Of a stretch of 64,000 nt of DNA, positions 33,194 to 45,400 are shown one piece after another. The stretch comes from Notolepis coatsorum (taxonomy: Eukaryota > Chordata > Actinopteri > Aulopiformes > Paralepididae). A program made the position numbers and the translations under genes. Positions within the stretch are counted from its first letter, which is position 1; the number at the start of each line of letters is the position of its first letter. Under the pieces are notes generated by a model. The model had not been told where the DNA came from. It saw only the letters and a program-made list of their open reading frames with translations, and made no database searches. The stretch spans positions 90,316,520 to 90,380,519 of the forward strand of contig OZ020598.1 in the NCBI GenBank assembly GCA_963971535.1. The letters are read 5' to 3'.

Positions 33194-33333
33194 ATGGAAA
33201 AGGAAACAATGTCCTGTACAATCCTTAATGAACTGCGTCTGGAGGGAAGGTTCTGTGATGTGGTTATTAAAGTCAACAGCACTGAGTTTAACGCCCACAA
33301 GAACATCCTGTGTGGCTGCAGCACCTATTTCAG
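33194..33333 (+). CDS. klhl10: klhl10-like first coding exon, copy 1
   Basis: 140 bp: ATG to donor GTAAGT, phase 2. Encodes MEKETMSCTILNELRLEGRF and CDVVIKVNSTEFNAHKNILC up to the YF-R junction, the N-terminal half of a BTB domain as in KLHL10, a testis Cullin-3 adaptor. This copy retains the canonical HKNILC. It differs from copies 2-4 at Asn/Ala and Thr/Ala codons. It is the most distal of four copies, about 29.5 kb from exon 2. Which copy is used cannot be told from sequence. Confidence 0.75.
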
Positions 33334-33996
33334 GTAAGTTTAGCTTGGTTCAGGTTAGATTGGTTCAGGTTAGCTTGGTTAGTAAAAAGATACTATACTG
33401 TAATTAATTATTATCTTTATTTTATTGTCTTATTTTTCTTTATTTATATTATTTTTACTTAAATATTTTATTATCATTGTTATCATTGTTTTATGTATTT
33501 TTTTAAATAATTTTTTTTGTTATTTTTTAATGTCTTATTTTAGTGTTATTACATTTTTTTTATTGTTTACTATCTAATTAAGCTATTTTATTATTTTAAC
33601 TATTTATTATTTTATTTGTAATTATTTTATTGTCTTATGTTATTGTCTTACTGTTTGTCTTATTTAGCTATTTTTACTATCTTATCTAGTTGTTTTATTA
33701 CCGTTTTTATCATTTTAATGTCTTATAATTTCCATCCTTATGGAGTGATTGTAATTATTTTCTTATTTTTTTTTATCATTTTCTTAAATTTTTAGTGTAA
33801 AGCACTTTGAGCTGCAATCTGTATGAATGGTGCTATATAAATAACGTTATTAATTTACATTTATTTTAATTTAAATTAAAAATATATATTTTAAGACTTC
33901 TAAAGAATGTCATGTTTTTAGACATAATATCTATATTATTCAAATGGGAGCTAAATATATTATACTTTATTATTATATTACATTATATTATAATAT
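33334..33996 (+). repeat. AT-rich intron part of klhl10 unit 1
   Basis: Begins with GGTTCAGGTTAGCTTGGTT-type repeats, then a long T/A-rich tract, AAGCACTTTGAGCTGCAATC (33802) and GGTGCTATATAAATAACGTT. The same order follows exon copies 2, 3 and 4. Confidence 0.8.
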
Positions 33997-34152
33997 ATAA
34001 CATTTAGGGATGCTCGATATTGGCTTTTTTACCGATACCGATATACCGATATTGTCCAACTCTTAATTTCCGATACCGATATCAACCGATACCGATATAT
34101 GCAGGGTTCCCCCCCCCCCCCCCCCCCCCCCCAAAAAATTTAATAATTTCAG

Positions 34153-34235
<83 letters not shown>

Positions 34236-34236
34236 T
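34153..34236. repeat. GTAA microsatellite
   Basis: About 21 copies of GTAA, apparently expanded from the CAGGTAA present at this place in the other MITE-1 copies. Confidence 0.95.
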
Positions 34237-34251
34237 TTATAAAGCACCTTT

Positions 34252-35384
34252 TGTTAAGGTTTGACACCGACCCCAAACGCACGACACAAGAGAGTAGGAA
34301 TTCAGAGTTGCCAAAAACAAGGGCTTGTTTATTGAGACTAATTAATGAGCACAGAATAGGCAAGTCAAACAAGACAGGTACACAAGCTAGGGGGAAAATG
34401 TTCTGCTGCTCTGCAGCTTCTCCCGTGGTGGTAGTAGGGGGTAGCAGATGCTGACGTCTGAGCCGCTCTGCAGACTTCTCTCGGCAGAATCTCCGAAGTG
34501 TTGCGGGACCGAGAGAGAGAGAGGGAGCGAGTCAACAAGGGTGCAGGTGGAACGAGCAGGAGAACAGGAGAGGTGACTTGTACCCAAATACAAAAGTTAT
34601 CCAAGTGAACTAATCTTCGTGTAAATACACACAGTGAGCAAAGTTCCACAACACAATCCCAAGTGAATATCTTCGTGTAAATACACACAGTGAGCACTGT
34701 TCCAAAACACAATCCCAAGTGAATATCTTCAGTGAAAAAATAGACACTGAGAGTGAAGTCCAAAAAACAATCCAATGTGAATAATATCTTCGGTGTGAAC
34801 AACACACAGTGGGAGATGTAAAGTCCCAAAAATATTATCCCAGTGAGAACAACAAAAAGGCGATCGCTGGGTGAGTGACTGTCTGATAAAAAAGGTGGTA
34901 ATCTTCAGTGTTATTGAAACACACGAAAACGGAATTTGATCAAGACAGTCAGTAAAAAACTCACCCAGACGAAGTGCGTAATGAGTGCTGGAACAGCAGC
35001 GGAGCGAGCGCGTCGCCACGGGGAAAAGGTGTCCAAGAGGAAGGCTTCTTGGAATATCCTGGAGGTAAAGCACAGAGAGCAAACAGCAGCAGCAGCAGGA
35101 ACGGAGAATGCAAACAGAGAAATATCAAAACGATCCAACAAAACTAGAGTGGAGAAACAGGGTATAAATAATACGGGATTGATTGATTGACAAGCAGTGA
35201 CAGCTGGGGAATGTGATTGAAAAGCGTGCGGACGGGAGAGAACCAATCAACGACGTCTCTGACGACGTCACTGGGAAGAAGCGTGTGAATGGGGGAATTG
35301 AATGATTAACAGAAACAAATGAAAACAGAGCGAGGTGGTTTAAAGGAACAGAACGAGTGAGTGAGCAAGGACAGAAACCTCACA
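34252..35384 (-). repeat. Gypsy 3' LTR
   Basis: Partner of the 5' LTR; differs in an AG repeat count (around 34510) and six scattered bases. Confidence 0.95.
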
Positions 35385-38300
35385 GTACCCCCCCCTCCAC
35401 GGGAGCCACCCGGCGACCAGGCCGACCCGGCTCGTCAGGATGGGCACGATGGAAGTCAGTGATCAAGCCGGGATCCACGATGAGCTGCCGGGAGACCCAG
35501 CTACGCTCCTCAGGGCCGTAACCCTCCCAGTCCACCAGGTATTGGAACCCCCGGCCCCGCCGACGAACGCCCATCAACCGGCGGACCTGCCACTGGGGGT
35601 GACCATCCACCAACACGGGAGGCGGCGGATCAGGAGCTGGAGGCATAAGGGGACTGAGGGAGACGGGCTTAACCCGGGAGACATGGAACACAGGGTGGAT
35701 GTGCATGGATGCAGGAAGTTTCAGGCGCAGGGCCGCCGGACTGAGTACCTTCAGGACCTCGAAAGGTCCGACGAAACGGGGGTTGAGCTTCTTGGCCGAG
35801 GACCGTAGCGGGAGGTCCTTTGCGGAGAGCCACACCCTCTGCCCAGGGCGGTAAGTCGGCGCAGGAACCCGGCGCCGGTCGGCACCACGACAGGCGCGCT
35901 CAGATGTCCGGAGCAGCGCGGTCCTGGTGATCTCCCAAACTCGTCGGCAGCGGTCGAGGTGGACCTGCACGGAGGGAACTGCCACTTCCGTCTCCTGTGC
36001 GGGGAAAAGAGGGGGCTGGTAGCCCAGGGAGACCTCAAAGGGGGAGAGGCCGGTGGCGGAACTGACCATAGAATTGATGGAGTATTCAACCCAGGGAAGG
36101 AAACGGCTCCAGGATGCTGGTCTCTCGGCTGCCACACACCGAAGAGCAGACTCCACGCTCTGGTTCATCCTCTCCGTCTGCCCGTTAGTCTGGGGATGAT
36201 AACCAGAGGAAAGACTGACCGTTGCCCCCAATCCCTTGCAAAAGGCCCGCCATACCTGGGAGGTGAACTGGGGCCCCCGGTCAGAGACGATGTCCTGGGG
36301 AAACCCATGAAGGCGGAACACGTGGTGCGTCAGGAGGTCCGCCGTCTCGGCCGCCGAGGGAAGCTTGGAGAGGGCCACGAGGTGAACCCCCTTGCTGAAT
36401 CGATCCACCACGGTCAGAAGGCAGGTGTTCCCCTGGGAGGAGGGCAGACCAGTGACGAAGTCCAGCGCCACATGTGACCACGGACGGCTCGGAACGGGAA
36501 GTGGCTGCAAGAGCCCGGAGGGTGCCTGGTGAGAGGCCTTGCTGCGGGCACAGACCGTGCAGGCCAATACGAACTCCTTGACGTCGTTCCGCATGGTGGG
36601 CCACCAGAAACGATGAGCCAGGAAGGAGAACGTGCGATGGACGCCAGGGTGGCAGGCGAACCGGCTGGTATGGCCCCACAGCAGTACCTGGGACCGGACA
36701 GAGTCGGGGACGAAGAGACGACTCCTAGGGACGTTGCTAGGAGCACGTTGGAAGCGTAGGGCACGCCTTACCACACCCTCGATGCCCAAGGTGATGGCTC
36801 CAACCACTCGGGCCTCCGGGAGGATGGGAGTAGGGTCCTCAAAGGGTGGAGCCCCCTTGGAGTGCATCCGGGACAGGGAATCGGCCTTCGTGTTGCGGGA
36901 ACCGGGGCGGAAGGTCAGCGAGAAGTCGAACCGACTGAGGAAACTGGCCCATCTCGCCTGCCGACCGTTGAGGCGCCTGGAAGCGCGGATGAACGTCAGG
37001 TTCTTGTGGTCCGTCCAGATGGTAAAAGGCTCCTCGGCACCCTCTAGCCAATGACGCCACTCCTCCAGCGCAGCCACGACCGCCAGCAGCTCCCGATTGC
37101 CGGTGTCGTAGTTCCTCTCGGCAGGGAGGAAGCGACGCGAGTAGAAGGCGCAAGGATGCACCTTCTGGTCTGAAAGAGAACGTTGGGATAGGACAGCGCC
37201 TAGGCCAGAATCCGAGGCGTCCACCTCCACGATGAACTGTCTCTTGGGGTCAGGGTGGAGCAGGATAGGGGCGGAAGTGAACCTTCTCTTGAGGGATACG
37301 AACGCAGCGCATGCCGCTGGGGACCAGTCGAACGGCAGAGCGGGGGAGGTCAGCTTGGTAAGTGGCTCCGCCACTTGACTGTAGTTCCGGATGAACCTTC
37401 GGTAGAAGTTGGCGAACCCGAGGAAACTCTGTAACTCCTTCCGAGTGGTGGGTTCTGGCCAATCCTCCACAGCCTGGATCTTGCGAGGATCCGCTCGGGT
37501 CAAGCCCTTCTCAACGATGAAGCCCAGGTAGTCGACGGAGTTGGAGTGGAAACGGCACTTCTCCGCCTTGACGAAGAGCCGATTGTGGAGGAGGCGCTCC
37601 AGCACACGGCGGACATGCTGGATGTGTTCCTCGAGGGTCCTGGAAAAGATGAGAATGTCGTCCAGGTACACCACCACGAACACCTCCAGCATGTCACGAA
37701 GGACGTCGTTCATGAGTGCCTGGAATACCGCCGGGGCGTTGGTGAGGCCGAACGGCATTACTAGGTACTCGTAGTGGCCCCTGGGGGTCTTGAAGGCGGT
37801 CTTCCATTCATCGCCCTCATGGATACGGACAAGATGGTAGGCACTCCGGAGGTCCAGCTTGGTGAAAAACGAGGCCTGGGTCAGTGGCTCGAAGGTGGAG
37901 CTCATGAGAGGTAGAGGGTATTTGTTCTTGATGGTGATCTCGTTGAGCTGACGATAGTCGATGCAGGGTCGCAGGTCCCCATCCTTCTTACCAACAAAGA
38001 AGAACCCGGCCGCCACCGGGGAGGAGGAAGGCCGAATGAGTCCTGCTTCCAATGACTCAGAGATGTAGAGATCCATCGCCTTCTTCTCCGGGACAGTCAG
38101 ACTGTAGAGGCGGCTGCCGGGAAGGGGAGCCCCTTGGCGGAGGTCGATGGCGCAGTCATAGGGGCGGTGAGGTGGAAGGGCCTGAGCCCTGGTCTTACTG
38201 AAAACCTCCAAGAGGTCGTGGTACTCGGGAGGTATGGACGAGAGGTCCGGAGGCAACTCACCAGCGGGCCTCCGGGGCGGGGGACAGGACGCCGCCTGCA

Positions 38301-38715
38301 GACACAGGGCGTGACAGGAGGAGCTCCAGCCCCTGATGGTACTGGAGGACCAGGCGATGTGGGGCTCGTGCAGCGCGAGCCAGGGCCTACCCAGGACCAC
38401 CGGGACAAGGGGGGATTGGGTGATGAGGAACTGGATTCTCTCGACGTGGTTCCCAGCGATGGTCAGCACGACTGGGCCGGTGCGTTGAGAGATGTCGGCC
38501 AGGCGGTGTTGGTCCAACGAAAAGATCTCCAAGGGCCTCACAAGGTCCTCAAGTGGAATGTTGGCTCGGGTGGCGAACTCGAAGTCGAGGAAATTCTCGT
38601 CTGCCCCTGAGTCGATGAGGGGCTCCACCGTGGCACGTTGGTCCCCCCAGGCCAGGGTGACGCTCATCAGATGGTCAGGTGGTGCGCGGCGCTGGGAATG
38701 GGAAAAACGGCTCAC
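35380..38715 (-). CDS. pol: Gypsy pol polyprotein (PR-RT-RNaseH-IN-chromodomain)
   Basis: 1111 residues without interruption. Order: aspartic protease ([12 protein letters not shown], about residue 35), RT with catalytic YLDDILIFS (about 355), RNase H ([24 protein letters not shown]), integrase with HHCC-type zinc region and the D-D-E core ([19 protein letters not shown], then the Glu of [11 protein letters not shown]), and a C-terminal chromodomain ([16 protein letters not shown]). The start overlaps the gag stop by 4 nt. The last codons run 5 nt into the 3' LTR. All catalytic motifs look intact. Confidence 0.95.
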   Translation of the reverse strand: MSRFSHSQRRAPPDHLMSVTLAWGDQRATVEPLIDSGADENFLDFEFATRANIPLEDLVRPLEIFSLDQHRLADISQRTGPVVLTIAGNHVERIQFLITQSPLVPVVLGRPWLALHEPHIAWSSSTIRGWSSSCHALCLQAASCPPPRRPAGELPPDLSSIPPEYHDLLEVFSKTRAQALPPHRPYDCAIDLRQGAPLPGSRLYSLTVPEKKAMDLYISESLEAGLIRPSSSPVAAGFFFVGKKDGDLRPCIDYRQLNEITIKNKYPLPLMSSTFEPLTQASFFTKLDLRSAYHLVRIHEGDEWKTAFKTPRGHYEYLVMPFGLTNAPAVFQALMNDVLRDMLEVFVVVYLDDILIFSRTLEEHIQHVRRVLERLLHNRLFVKAEKCRFHSNSVDYLGFIVEKGLTRADPRKIQAVEDWPEPTTRKELQSFLGFANFYRRFIRNYSQVAEPLTKLTSPALPFDWSPAACAAFVSLKRRFTSAPILLHPDPKRQFIVEVDASDSGLGAVLSQRSLSDQKVHPCAFYSRRFLPAERNYDTGNRELLAVVAALEEWRHWLEGAEEPFTIWTDHKNLTFIRASRRLNGRQARWASFLSRFDFSLTFRPGSRNTKADSLSRMHSKGAPPFEDPTPILPEARVVGAITLGIEGVVRRALRFQRAPSNVPRSRLFVPDSVRSQVLLWGHTSRFACHPGVHRTFSFLAHRFWWPTMRNDVKEFVLACTVCARSKASHQAPSGLLQPLPVPSRPWSHVALDFVTGLPSSQGNTCLLTVVDRFSKGVHLVALSKLPSAAETADLLTHHVFRLHGFPQDIVSDRGPQFTSQVWRAFCKGLGATVSLSSGYHPQTNGQTERMNQSVESALRCVAAERPASWSRFLPWVEYSINSMVSSATGLSPFEVSLGYQPPLFPAQETEVAVPSVQVHLDRCRRVWEITRTALLRTSERACRGADRRRVPAPTYRPGQRVWLSAKDLPLRSSAKKLNPRFVGPFEVLKVLSPAALRLKLPASMHIHPVFHVSRVKPVSLSPLMPPAPDPPPPVLVDGHPQWQVRRLMGVRRRGRGFQYLVDWEGYGPEERSWVSRQLIVDPGLITDFHRAHPDEPGRPGRRVAPVEGGVL

Positions 38716-39782
38716 CAGGATCTCCCGGGGTCTCGGTGAGCCTGATCTTTTGGCCGGGTGGGGCAGTCGGCGATTCGGTGTCCCGCACCTCCGCAGTAGA
38801 GGCAGAGACCGGACTTGAGCCTTGCCTCACGCTCCGCCTGGCTCAGATGAGAGCGTCCCAGCTGCATGGGTTCCTCCTCGCGAACCGAACGGGGGGGCCT
38901 GCTACCACCAGTAGTGTTGAGGACAGGGCGTCCAGGAGTGACGTCATGCGTCCGGGGAATCCGGGGTGCCTCAGGAGGTAACAGTCGGGTCCTCTCGCGC
39001 CTTCTCTCCAGGAGGCGTCCGTCAATACGGATGACGAGGCTAAACAGATCCTCGAGGGAGTCGGGCAACTCCCGGGTAGCGAGCTGGTCCCGGACTGCGT
39101 CACTGAGCCCCCTCAAGAAGGTTAGGTGAAGAGCAGGTTCGTTCCATCCACTCTCCACCGCCGCCAGTCGAAACTCCAAGACATAGTCCGTCACCCTGCC
39201 GCTCCCCTGTCGGAAAGTCCCCAACCGGGCTCCAGGGTCCAGACCTCGGGCTGGATGGTGGAACACTCTGCGGAGCTCCGCCACGAAGTCTGGATAGGAA
39301 AACACAAAATCTGCTTCCATTGCCCAGGAGGAAGTGACCCACTGGGCAGCATGGCCTGAAAGCAAGTTCGTCATATAAGCCACTTGGGACCCACGAGCAG
39401 AAAAACGGCTTGGTTGATGACGGAAAACCAACTCACATTGCATGATGAATGTGGCACACTCCTCGGGATTGCCGTCGAACAGCCGTGGGACGGAGAGACG
39501 GGGTTCCCGAGGTGCGGGATCTGCTGGGGCTGCGGGGAATGCTCCTGAAGGTTGTGAGAGATGAAAAGCATTAACGGTGTCGCCCAGCGAGTGAAGCTGA
39601 GCGAGAATGTCGGACTGTTGTCCCGCCATAGCGGCCATTGACCCTTGCATAGGCAGGACCTGATCCCTGAGACTCTGCACCGCAGCCGCAGCCCGCTCTA
39701 ATTGGAGACTGTGATCCCTGGTCAACTCGACTTGATTAGCAAGTGCGGTTCTGACCCTCTCTGTGTCGGCTGGGGTCGTCAT
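38712..39782 (-). CDS. gag: Gypsy gag (356 aa)
   Basis: Helical N-terminus, a retrotransposon-gag capsid core ([38 protein letters not shown] type region), and a single zinc knuckle near the end ([14 protein letters not shown]). It starts 16 nt inside the 5' LTR border after the primer-site region and its stop overlaps the pol start, suggesting translational coupling or frameshifting. Confidence 0.9.
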   Translation of the reverse strand: MTTPADTERVRTALANQVELTRDHSLQLERAAAAVQSLRDQVLPMQGSMAAMAGQQSDILAQLHSLGDTVNAFHLSQPSGAFPAAPADPAPREPRLSVPRLFDGNPEECATFIMQCELVFRHQPSRFSARGSQVAYMTNLLSGHAAQWVTSSWAMEADFVFSYPDFVAELRRVFHHPARGLDPGARLGTFRQGSGRVTDYVLEFRLAAVESGWNEPALHLTFLRGLSDAVRDQLATRELPDSLEDLFSLVIRIDGRLLERRRERTRLLPPEAPRIPRTHDVTPGRPVLNTTGGSRPPRSVREEEPMQLGRSHLSQAEREARLKSGLCLYCGGAGHRIADCPTRPKDQAHRDPGRSW

Positions 39783-39798
39783 TTAGGTTGGATCGTAA

Positions 39799-40933
39799 TG
39801 TTAAGGTTTGACACCGACCCCAAACGCACGACACAAGAGAGTAGGAATTCAGAGTTGCCAAAAACAAGGGCTTGTTTATTGAGACTAATTAATGAGCACA
39901 GAATAGGCAAGTCAAACAAGACAGGTACACAAGCTAGGGGGAAAATGTTCTGCTGCTCTGCAGCTTCTCCCGTGGTGGTAGTAGGGGGTAGCAGATGCTG
40001 ACGTCTGAGCCGCTCTGCAGACTTCTCTCGGCAGAATCTCCGAAGTGTTGCGGGACCGAGAGAGAGAGAGAGGGAGCGAGTCAACAAGGGTGCAGGTGGA
40101 ACGAGCAGGAGAACAGGAGAGGTGACTTGTACCCAAATTCAAAAGTTATCCAAGTGAACTAATCTTCGTGTAAATACACACAGTGAGCAAAGTTCCACAA
40201 CACAATCCCAAGTGAATATCTTCGTGTAAATACACACAGTGAGCACTGTTCCAAAACACAATCCCAAGTGAATATCTTCGGTGCAAAAATAGACACTGAG
40301 AGTGAAGTCCAAAAAACAATCCAATGTGAATAATATCTTCGGTGTGAACAACACACAGTGGGAGATGTAAAGTCCCAAAAATATTATCCCAGTGAGAACA
40401 ACAAAAAGGCGATCGCTGGGTGAGTGACTGTCTGATAAAAAAGGTGGTAATCTTCAGTGTTATTGAAACACACGAAAACGGAATTTGATCAAGACAGTCA
40501 GTAAAAAACTCACCCAGACGAAGTGCGTAATGAGTGCTGGAACAGCAGCGGAGCGAGCGCGTCGCCACGGGGAAAAGGTGTCCAAGAGGAAGGCTTCTTG
40601 GAATATCCTGGAGGTAAAGCACAGAGAACAAACAGCAGCAGCAGCAGGAACAGAGAATGCAAACAGAGAAATATCAAAACGATCCAACAAAACTAGAGTG
40701 GAGAAACGGGGTATAAATAATACGGGATTGATTGATTGACAAGCAGTGACAGCTGGGGAATGTGATTGAAAAGCGTGCGGACGGGAGAGAACCAATCAAC
40801 GACGTCTCTGACGACGTCACTGGGAAGAAGCGTGTGAATGGGGGAATTGAATGATTAACAGAAACAAATGAAAACAGAGCGAGGTGGTTTAAAGGAACAG
40901 AACGAGTGAGTGAGCAAGGACAGAAACCTCACA
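39799..40933 (-). repeat. Gypsy 5' LTR
   Basis: Nearly identical to 34252-35384. It contains four ~30-40 bp tandem segments with CTTCGTGTAAATACACACAG (40165-40290). The primer-binding region follows on the coding strand at 39783-39798. Confidence 0.95.
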
Positions 40934-41319
40934 CCTTTCATACATGTCATGTAGCTCAAAGTGCTGTACACAAACATAGGCATATATAACGATAAAAGCA
41001 ATAAAGTCACAGTGATCAGTTAAGATCAATGTTTAAAAAAAATAAATAAAAAATTAACATTACATATCTCTTGTTGTGGAATTAACACAACATTATGCAT
41101 ACTTTTGACAATAAATAAAAATCTGAATTTGTTCTTACTTGCTTGCCTGGGTAAATAAAGGTCATAGAAATGTAAAAAAAGAGATTTTATTTATTTTTTG
41201 AATTTTTTTGAAAACCAATACCGATATTTTCCGATATCACATTTTAATGCCGATATCGGCCGATAATATCGGTAGGCCGATAATATCGGACATCCCTAAT
41301 AACATTACATTATATTATA

Positions 41320-41816
41320 TAGGGCTGGCCCCGATTAGTCGAATAGTCAACTAATCGATCAAAAGGAGCCGTAGTCGACTGCCAACGTCTTAGTCGAATG
41401 CAAAACAAATAAATAATAATTATAATAATAATAATTATTATTTTTGTATCATTCTTTCCAAAAGAAAAGAGGCCTAGAAGTGTGGCTAACGCTAATGGTA
41501 CGCATACCAGAGGCTAACTGCCTAAGAAAACGGGCACAGAGGCACTCTAAGAGGATTTCACCCGTCTAATGAACACACTAGACTAGACAAATATCAAGAT
41601 GTATCCATCAGTGGACCAATTGGTTGCTTTTGCAGAGAACAAGAAGCCTTCTGTCAACTCCTTCAGACATTAAGCACCCCCACAGCCAAAATGGAATGAT
41701 ACAAAAAATAATAATAATAATAATAATTATACTTTTATTTTTATTTTTCATAGTCGATCGGCTAATTTTGGTGACTACAAGTCAACTATACAAATCCTTA
41801 GTCGGGGACAGCCCTA
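41320..41816. mobile_element. hAT-like MITE-2, copy 1
   Basis: TSD ATATTATA at 41312-41319 and 41817-41824; ends TAGGGCTG and CAGCCCTA with subterminal CCGATTAGTCGAATAGTC and GACTAAGGATTT complements. No coding capacity. Confidence 0.9.
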
Positions 41817-41824
41817 ATATTATA

Positions 41825-42032
41825 TCATACATATTATTTATATTATTCAAATAGAACTCAAACATGTTCGGTTGTGATGTCACAGTATGATGTCACAGTA
41901 TGATGTCATAATCAAACATTGTAGATTCTTCTAGAACATTTGTGTATCTGTTCAACAATTCTCTCAGAAGATCTCAGATCTCAGTAGACAAGTGAAGATA
42001 TCACTTGTTGTTTCCGGCTACTTGTCTGTAAG
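41825..42032 (+). promoter_or_regulatory. Upstream region of klhl10 exon copy 2 with three CRE-like repeats
   Basis: Same as upstream of copy 1 (TGATGTCA three times, 41874-41910). It is separated from its exon by the 5.9 kb MITE-3/L1 insertion. Confidence 0.4.
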
Positions 42033-42483
42033 CCAGTGTTAATTTTGGCAGCTATTTTCATTTTAGTTTTAGTCTTAGTCATGTGTCAAGTGCTCCTTTT
42101 TCGTTTTCATCATATTTAGTCATCTTCATTTATTTTTCGTTTAGTCATTTTTTTTTTTTTTTTTTTTTTTTATTTATTTGCACAAATCTTACAAATATTC
42201 AAAGATATCTTTCAACAGCATAATATGCAAATTCCAAGATTTTTTCTTTTTCTTTTTCGTATAGACATATAAAACATACAAAAGACTTATACAGACATAC
42301 CAAAAACAGACATGGAAATTATAAAAAATACTTACAAAAAAAACATTACTATATGTGCATATATAACCAAGATGCATATACGTTAATGCATATACATACA
42401 TAATACAATATAAAGTATAGGTACCATCAGGTCAGATCCCATTTTTCACCCTCATCATTGATAATACTGAAACCCCTCCTTAA

Positions 42484-45400
42484 TCATTCATCCCCAGACC
42501 GTTCAGTCAGGTGTAGAAAACTGTCCCATACCTCAGCGAAGATATCCTCTCTTCCTGCGACTCTATATGTCACCCTTTCATATGATGCTGTCCGGAACAT
42601 TAGTTCCATCCATTCTTTAAAAGTAATATCAACAGGCGGTTAGGTGGCCGAGCGGAGATTGCGTTCGTCACCAGCCCCGGAGCTGTGAGCTGGATTCGCC
42701 TGTTCGAATCCAGCTCACAGCTCCGGGGTTGTCACCAGCTTGGCTGGCCGTCTGCACTGATACAATTGGCTGTATCAGAGGGTGGGAGAAGCTGGCGGGG
42801 TGGGTCCGGGTCGTTGTAAACAGCGACTCCTACAGTTCGGTCGGGGCGCCTGATAAGCGCGGATTGGACGTGAGGGGGATAGTGTGGTCCTCCCACACGC
42901 TACGCCCTCTCAATGAGAATCCGCGCTGCCAGGTGAAAAGAAGCGGTGATTGGCTGGACGTGTGTCGGAGGAAGCACGTGGTAGCCTCCACTCTCCCAGA
43001 TGATCTGACTGTGGGGGGTAAGTGCGCAGCGATCAGGAAGGGACTGGGAATTGGCATACGACTAACATTGGGATGGGAGAAAAATCGGAGGAAAAATGGA
43101 GGGGGAAAAAGACCAAAAAAAAAAAAAAATAATAATATCAACAGGTGATTTCCAATGTCGTAATGCAATTCTACATCCTGATATCATGGCCATTCTATAC
43201 CACATTCCCCGGTATTTAGGCAGTTTAATCCCTTTCGGTACTATACCCAAAACACATGCCATTGGGGCGTTATTTATCTTCACATTCAGAACCTTACTTA
43301 GGAATATCACAATTTGATCCCACATTTTCCGGACCTTCTCACATTCGTATAGCATGTGTAGTAAAGTGCCTGTCTCCTTCTCACATCTCCAGCAGATGTC
43401 ACTGTCCCTTAATTTCAGTCTGGCCAGTTTACTAGGCGTCCAATAGCTTCTGTTCAACACTTTGTAAAAAATAAGTTGTGATTGCGCCTCCCGAGAGAAT
43501 TTACCCCATTAGGACACCAGCTTCTCCCACATTTCCTCAGTAATATCCTCACGTACATCGTTCTCCCAGCTCAACCTCAGACCCGCCAACTTGGGTGCAT
43601 TGTATTCTCTTATAACATCATAGAATCTTGACGCACCGCCTTTCCTACGCCATCCTTTATAAAATATTTCTTGAATTGCAGTAATCGGGCCACACTTTGG
43701 CCCTCCCAATGATGACGATATACAATGTCTAATCTGTAGGAATTTATAGAAGTTTTTATTATCTATACCAAAATCCTCTTTAATATCCTCAAAAGGTAAA
43801 ACCCCATCTTCCCCGGCTATATCACCTAGTACATGTATCCCCCTTTTAATCCAGTCGTCCCATATGACTGATTTCTTACCAATCTTTAGTTTTTTATTAT
43901 ACCATATAGAGGCTCTTGTAGTCAGATATGGGCTATCACCAGTCAGCCTGTGCGACTGATTCCAAGTTTCCCTGGCAAACGCCATTAGAGGGTTCTTAAG
44001 AGGTATAGGTGTGTCTGATTGTGTCAGGAAGGATTCCAGAGACGAGGGATACACCATTTCCTCCTCTATCTTGACCCAAGCAGGTGCCTCCTCAGTCGAG
44101 TGATTCAATTTGGAGAGCTGGGAGAGCGAGAACGCATAGTGATACCAGTCTAGCTTAGGCAGGGATAAGCCGCCATTTTCCTTTGCTGCATACATTTTGG
44201 CCCGACCAAATAGTGGCCTTTTGCCCCCCCACAAATATACATGAATGACTTTGTCATATTGTTTGAGTAACTGAGTCGGGAGAGTCAGCGGCAGCATATA
44301 TAGGATATAATTTAATTTGGGAGCCAATATCATTTTTACTAAGTTTATCTTCCCAAGGAGGGACATATTCATCTTGGCCCAATTTTGGGTCAGAGCACTA
44401 ACGTGTTCGATTATAGGGGCAATATTGGCTTGTACTATCTCTTTCAGACCTGGGATCAACTTTATTCCTAGGTATATCAACCCTGACGGCATCCACCTGT
44501 ACTGCCATCCCCTCCTAATAGCAGGGGGACAGCACTTAGAGAGAGGCATTGCTTCTGATTTGCTCCAGTTGATTGTGTATCCAGAAATTTCGGAGAAGGA
44601 CTCGATAACAGTTCCAATGACCCCAGCTGCTGTTTGGGGATTGCTGGACACCAATAAGATATCATCCGCATATAAAAATAGTTTATGTTCCACCTGTCCC
44701 GCTACTACCCCTTTGATGTCTTGATTAGTCCTTAGTGCGATAGCAAGTGGTTCAAGGAAAAGCGCGAACATTTGGGGAGAAAGCGGAGAGCCTTGCCTCG
44801 TCCCCCGTCCTAGAATAAAGGGCGAGGATACGATCCCGTTAGTCAAGACAGAGGCCATCGGATTTGTGTACAACAGCTTTACCCATCCAGTAAACGATGG
44901 TCCAAATCCGAAGCTCTCTAGCGTGTGAAATAAGAATGCAAATTCCACCTTATCAAAGGCCTTTTCGGCGTCCAATGAGAAGGCCACTGTAGGCTCTACA
45001 TCATTCCTAACCTTCCACATTATGTGTAGGAGTCTGCGAATATTATCAGCTGAGTTTCTCCCCTTCACAAAACCCACTTGGTCTGAGTGTACCAAACTTG
45101 GTAGTACATCTTCTATTCTATTCGCTAGTATTTTTGCCAATACTTTTTCTTCCAAATTGCTCAGTGATATAGGCCTATAGTTCCCACAGTATTGAGGGTC
45201 TTTGCCCTTTTTCTGTAGTAACGTAATAGTGGCCGATCTCAGGCTAGTGGGCAAGCTCCCTTTTAACAGTGAATCTTGATATACTTTCAATAGTCTTGGA
45301 GAGATTATATCACTGAATTGTTTGTAGAAATCGGGAGTAAACCCATCGTCTCCTGGTGCTTTACCTAATTTAAGGCTGTTGATTGCCGCATGTATTTCCT

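Larger units (their letters stand above)
34252..40933 (-). mobile_element. Ty3/Gypsy chromovirus, near-complete, 5-bp TSD
   Basis: LTRs at 34252-35384 and 39799-40933 (about 1.13 kb, TG...CA on the coding strand), TSD CCTTT at 34247-34251 and 40934-40938, purine-rich tract GTGGAGGGGGGGGTAC next to the 3' LTR (35385-35400). Gag and pol are both open. The LTRs differ by about six substitutions and one 2-bp indel, so insertion is recent. A chromodomain at the pol end places it with sushi-like chromoviruses of fish. Confidence 0.95.
34005..41298. mobile_element. hAT-like MITE-1 (TAGGGATG), copy 1, split by later insertions
   Basis: TSD ATAACATT at 33997-34004 and 41299-41306; ends TAGGGATG and CATCCCTA. 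It is rich in CCGATATCGG-type words. A CTCAAAGTGCTGTAC interspersed repeat with a GTAA run and then a Gypsy element are inserted in it. Units 2 and 3 carry uninterrupted copies (about 370-400 bp). Confidence 0.85.

Noticed and set aside
34082..35246. Small frames of 65-154 residues within the Gypsy LTR, repeated at 39779-40795
   Set aside because: They occur identically in both LTRs, contain no motif and reflect the LTR sequence itself.
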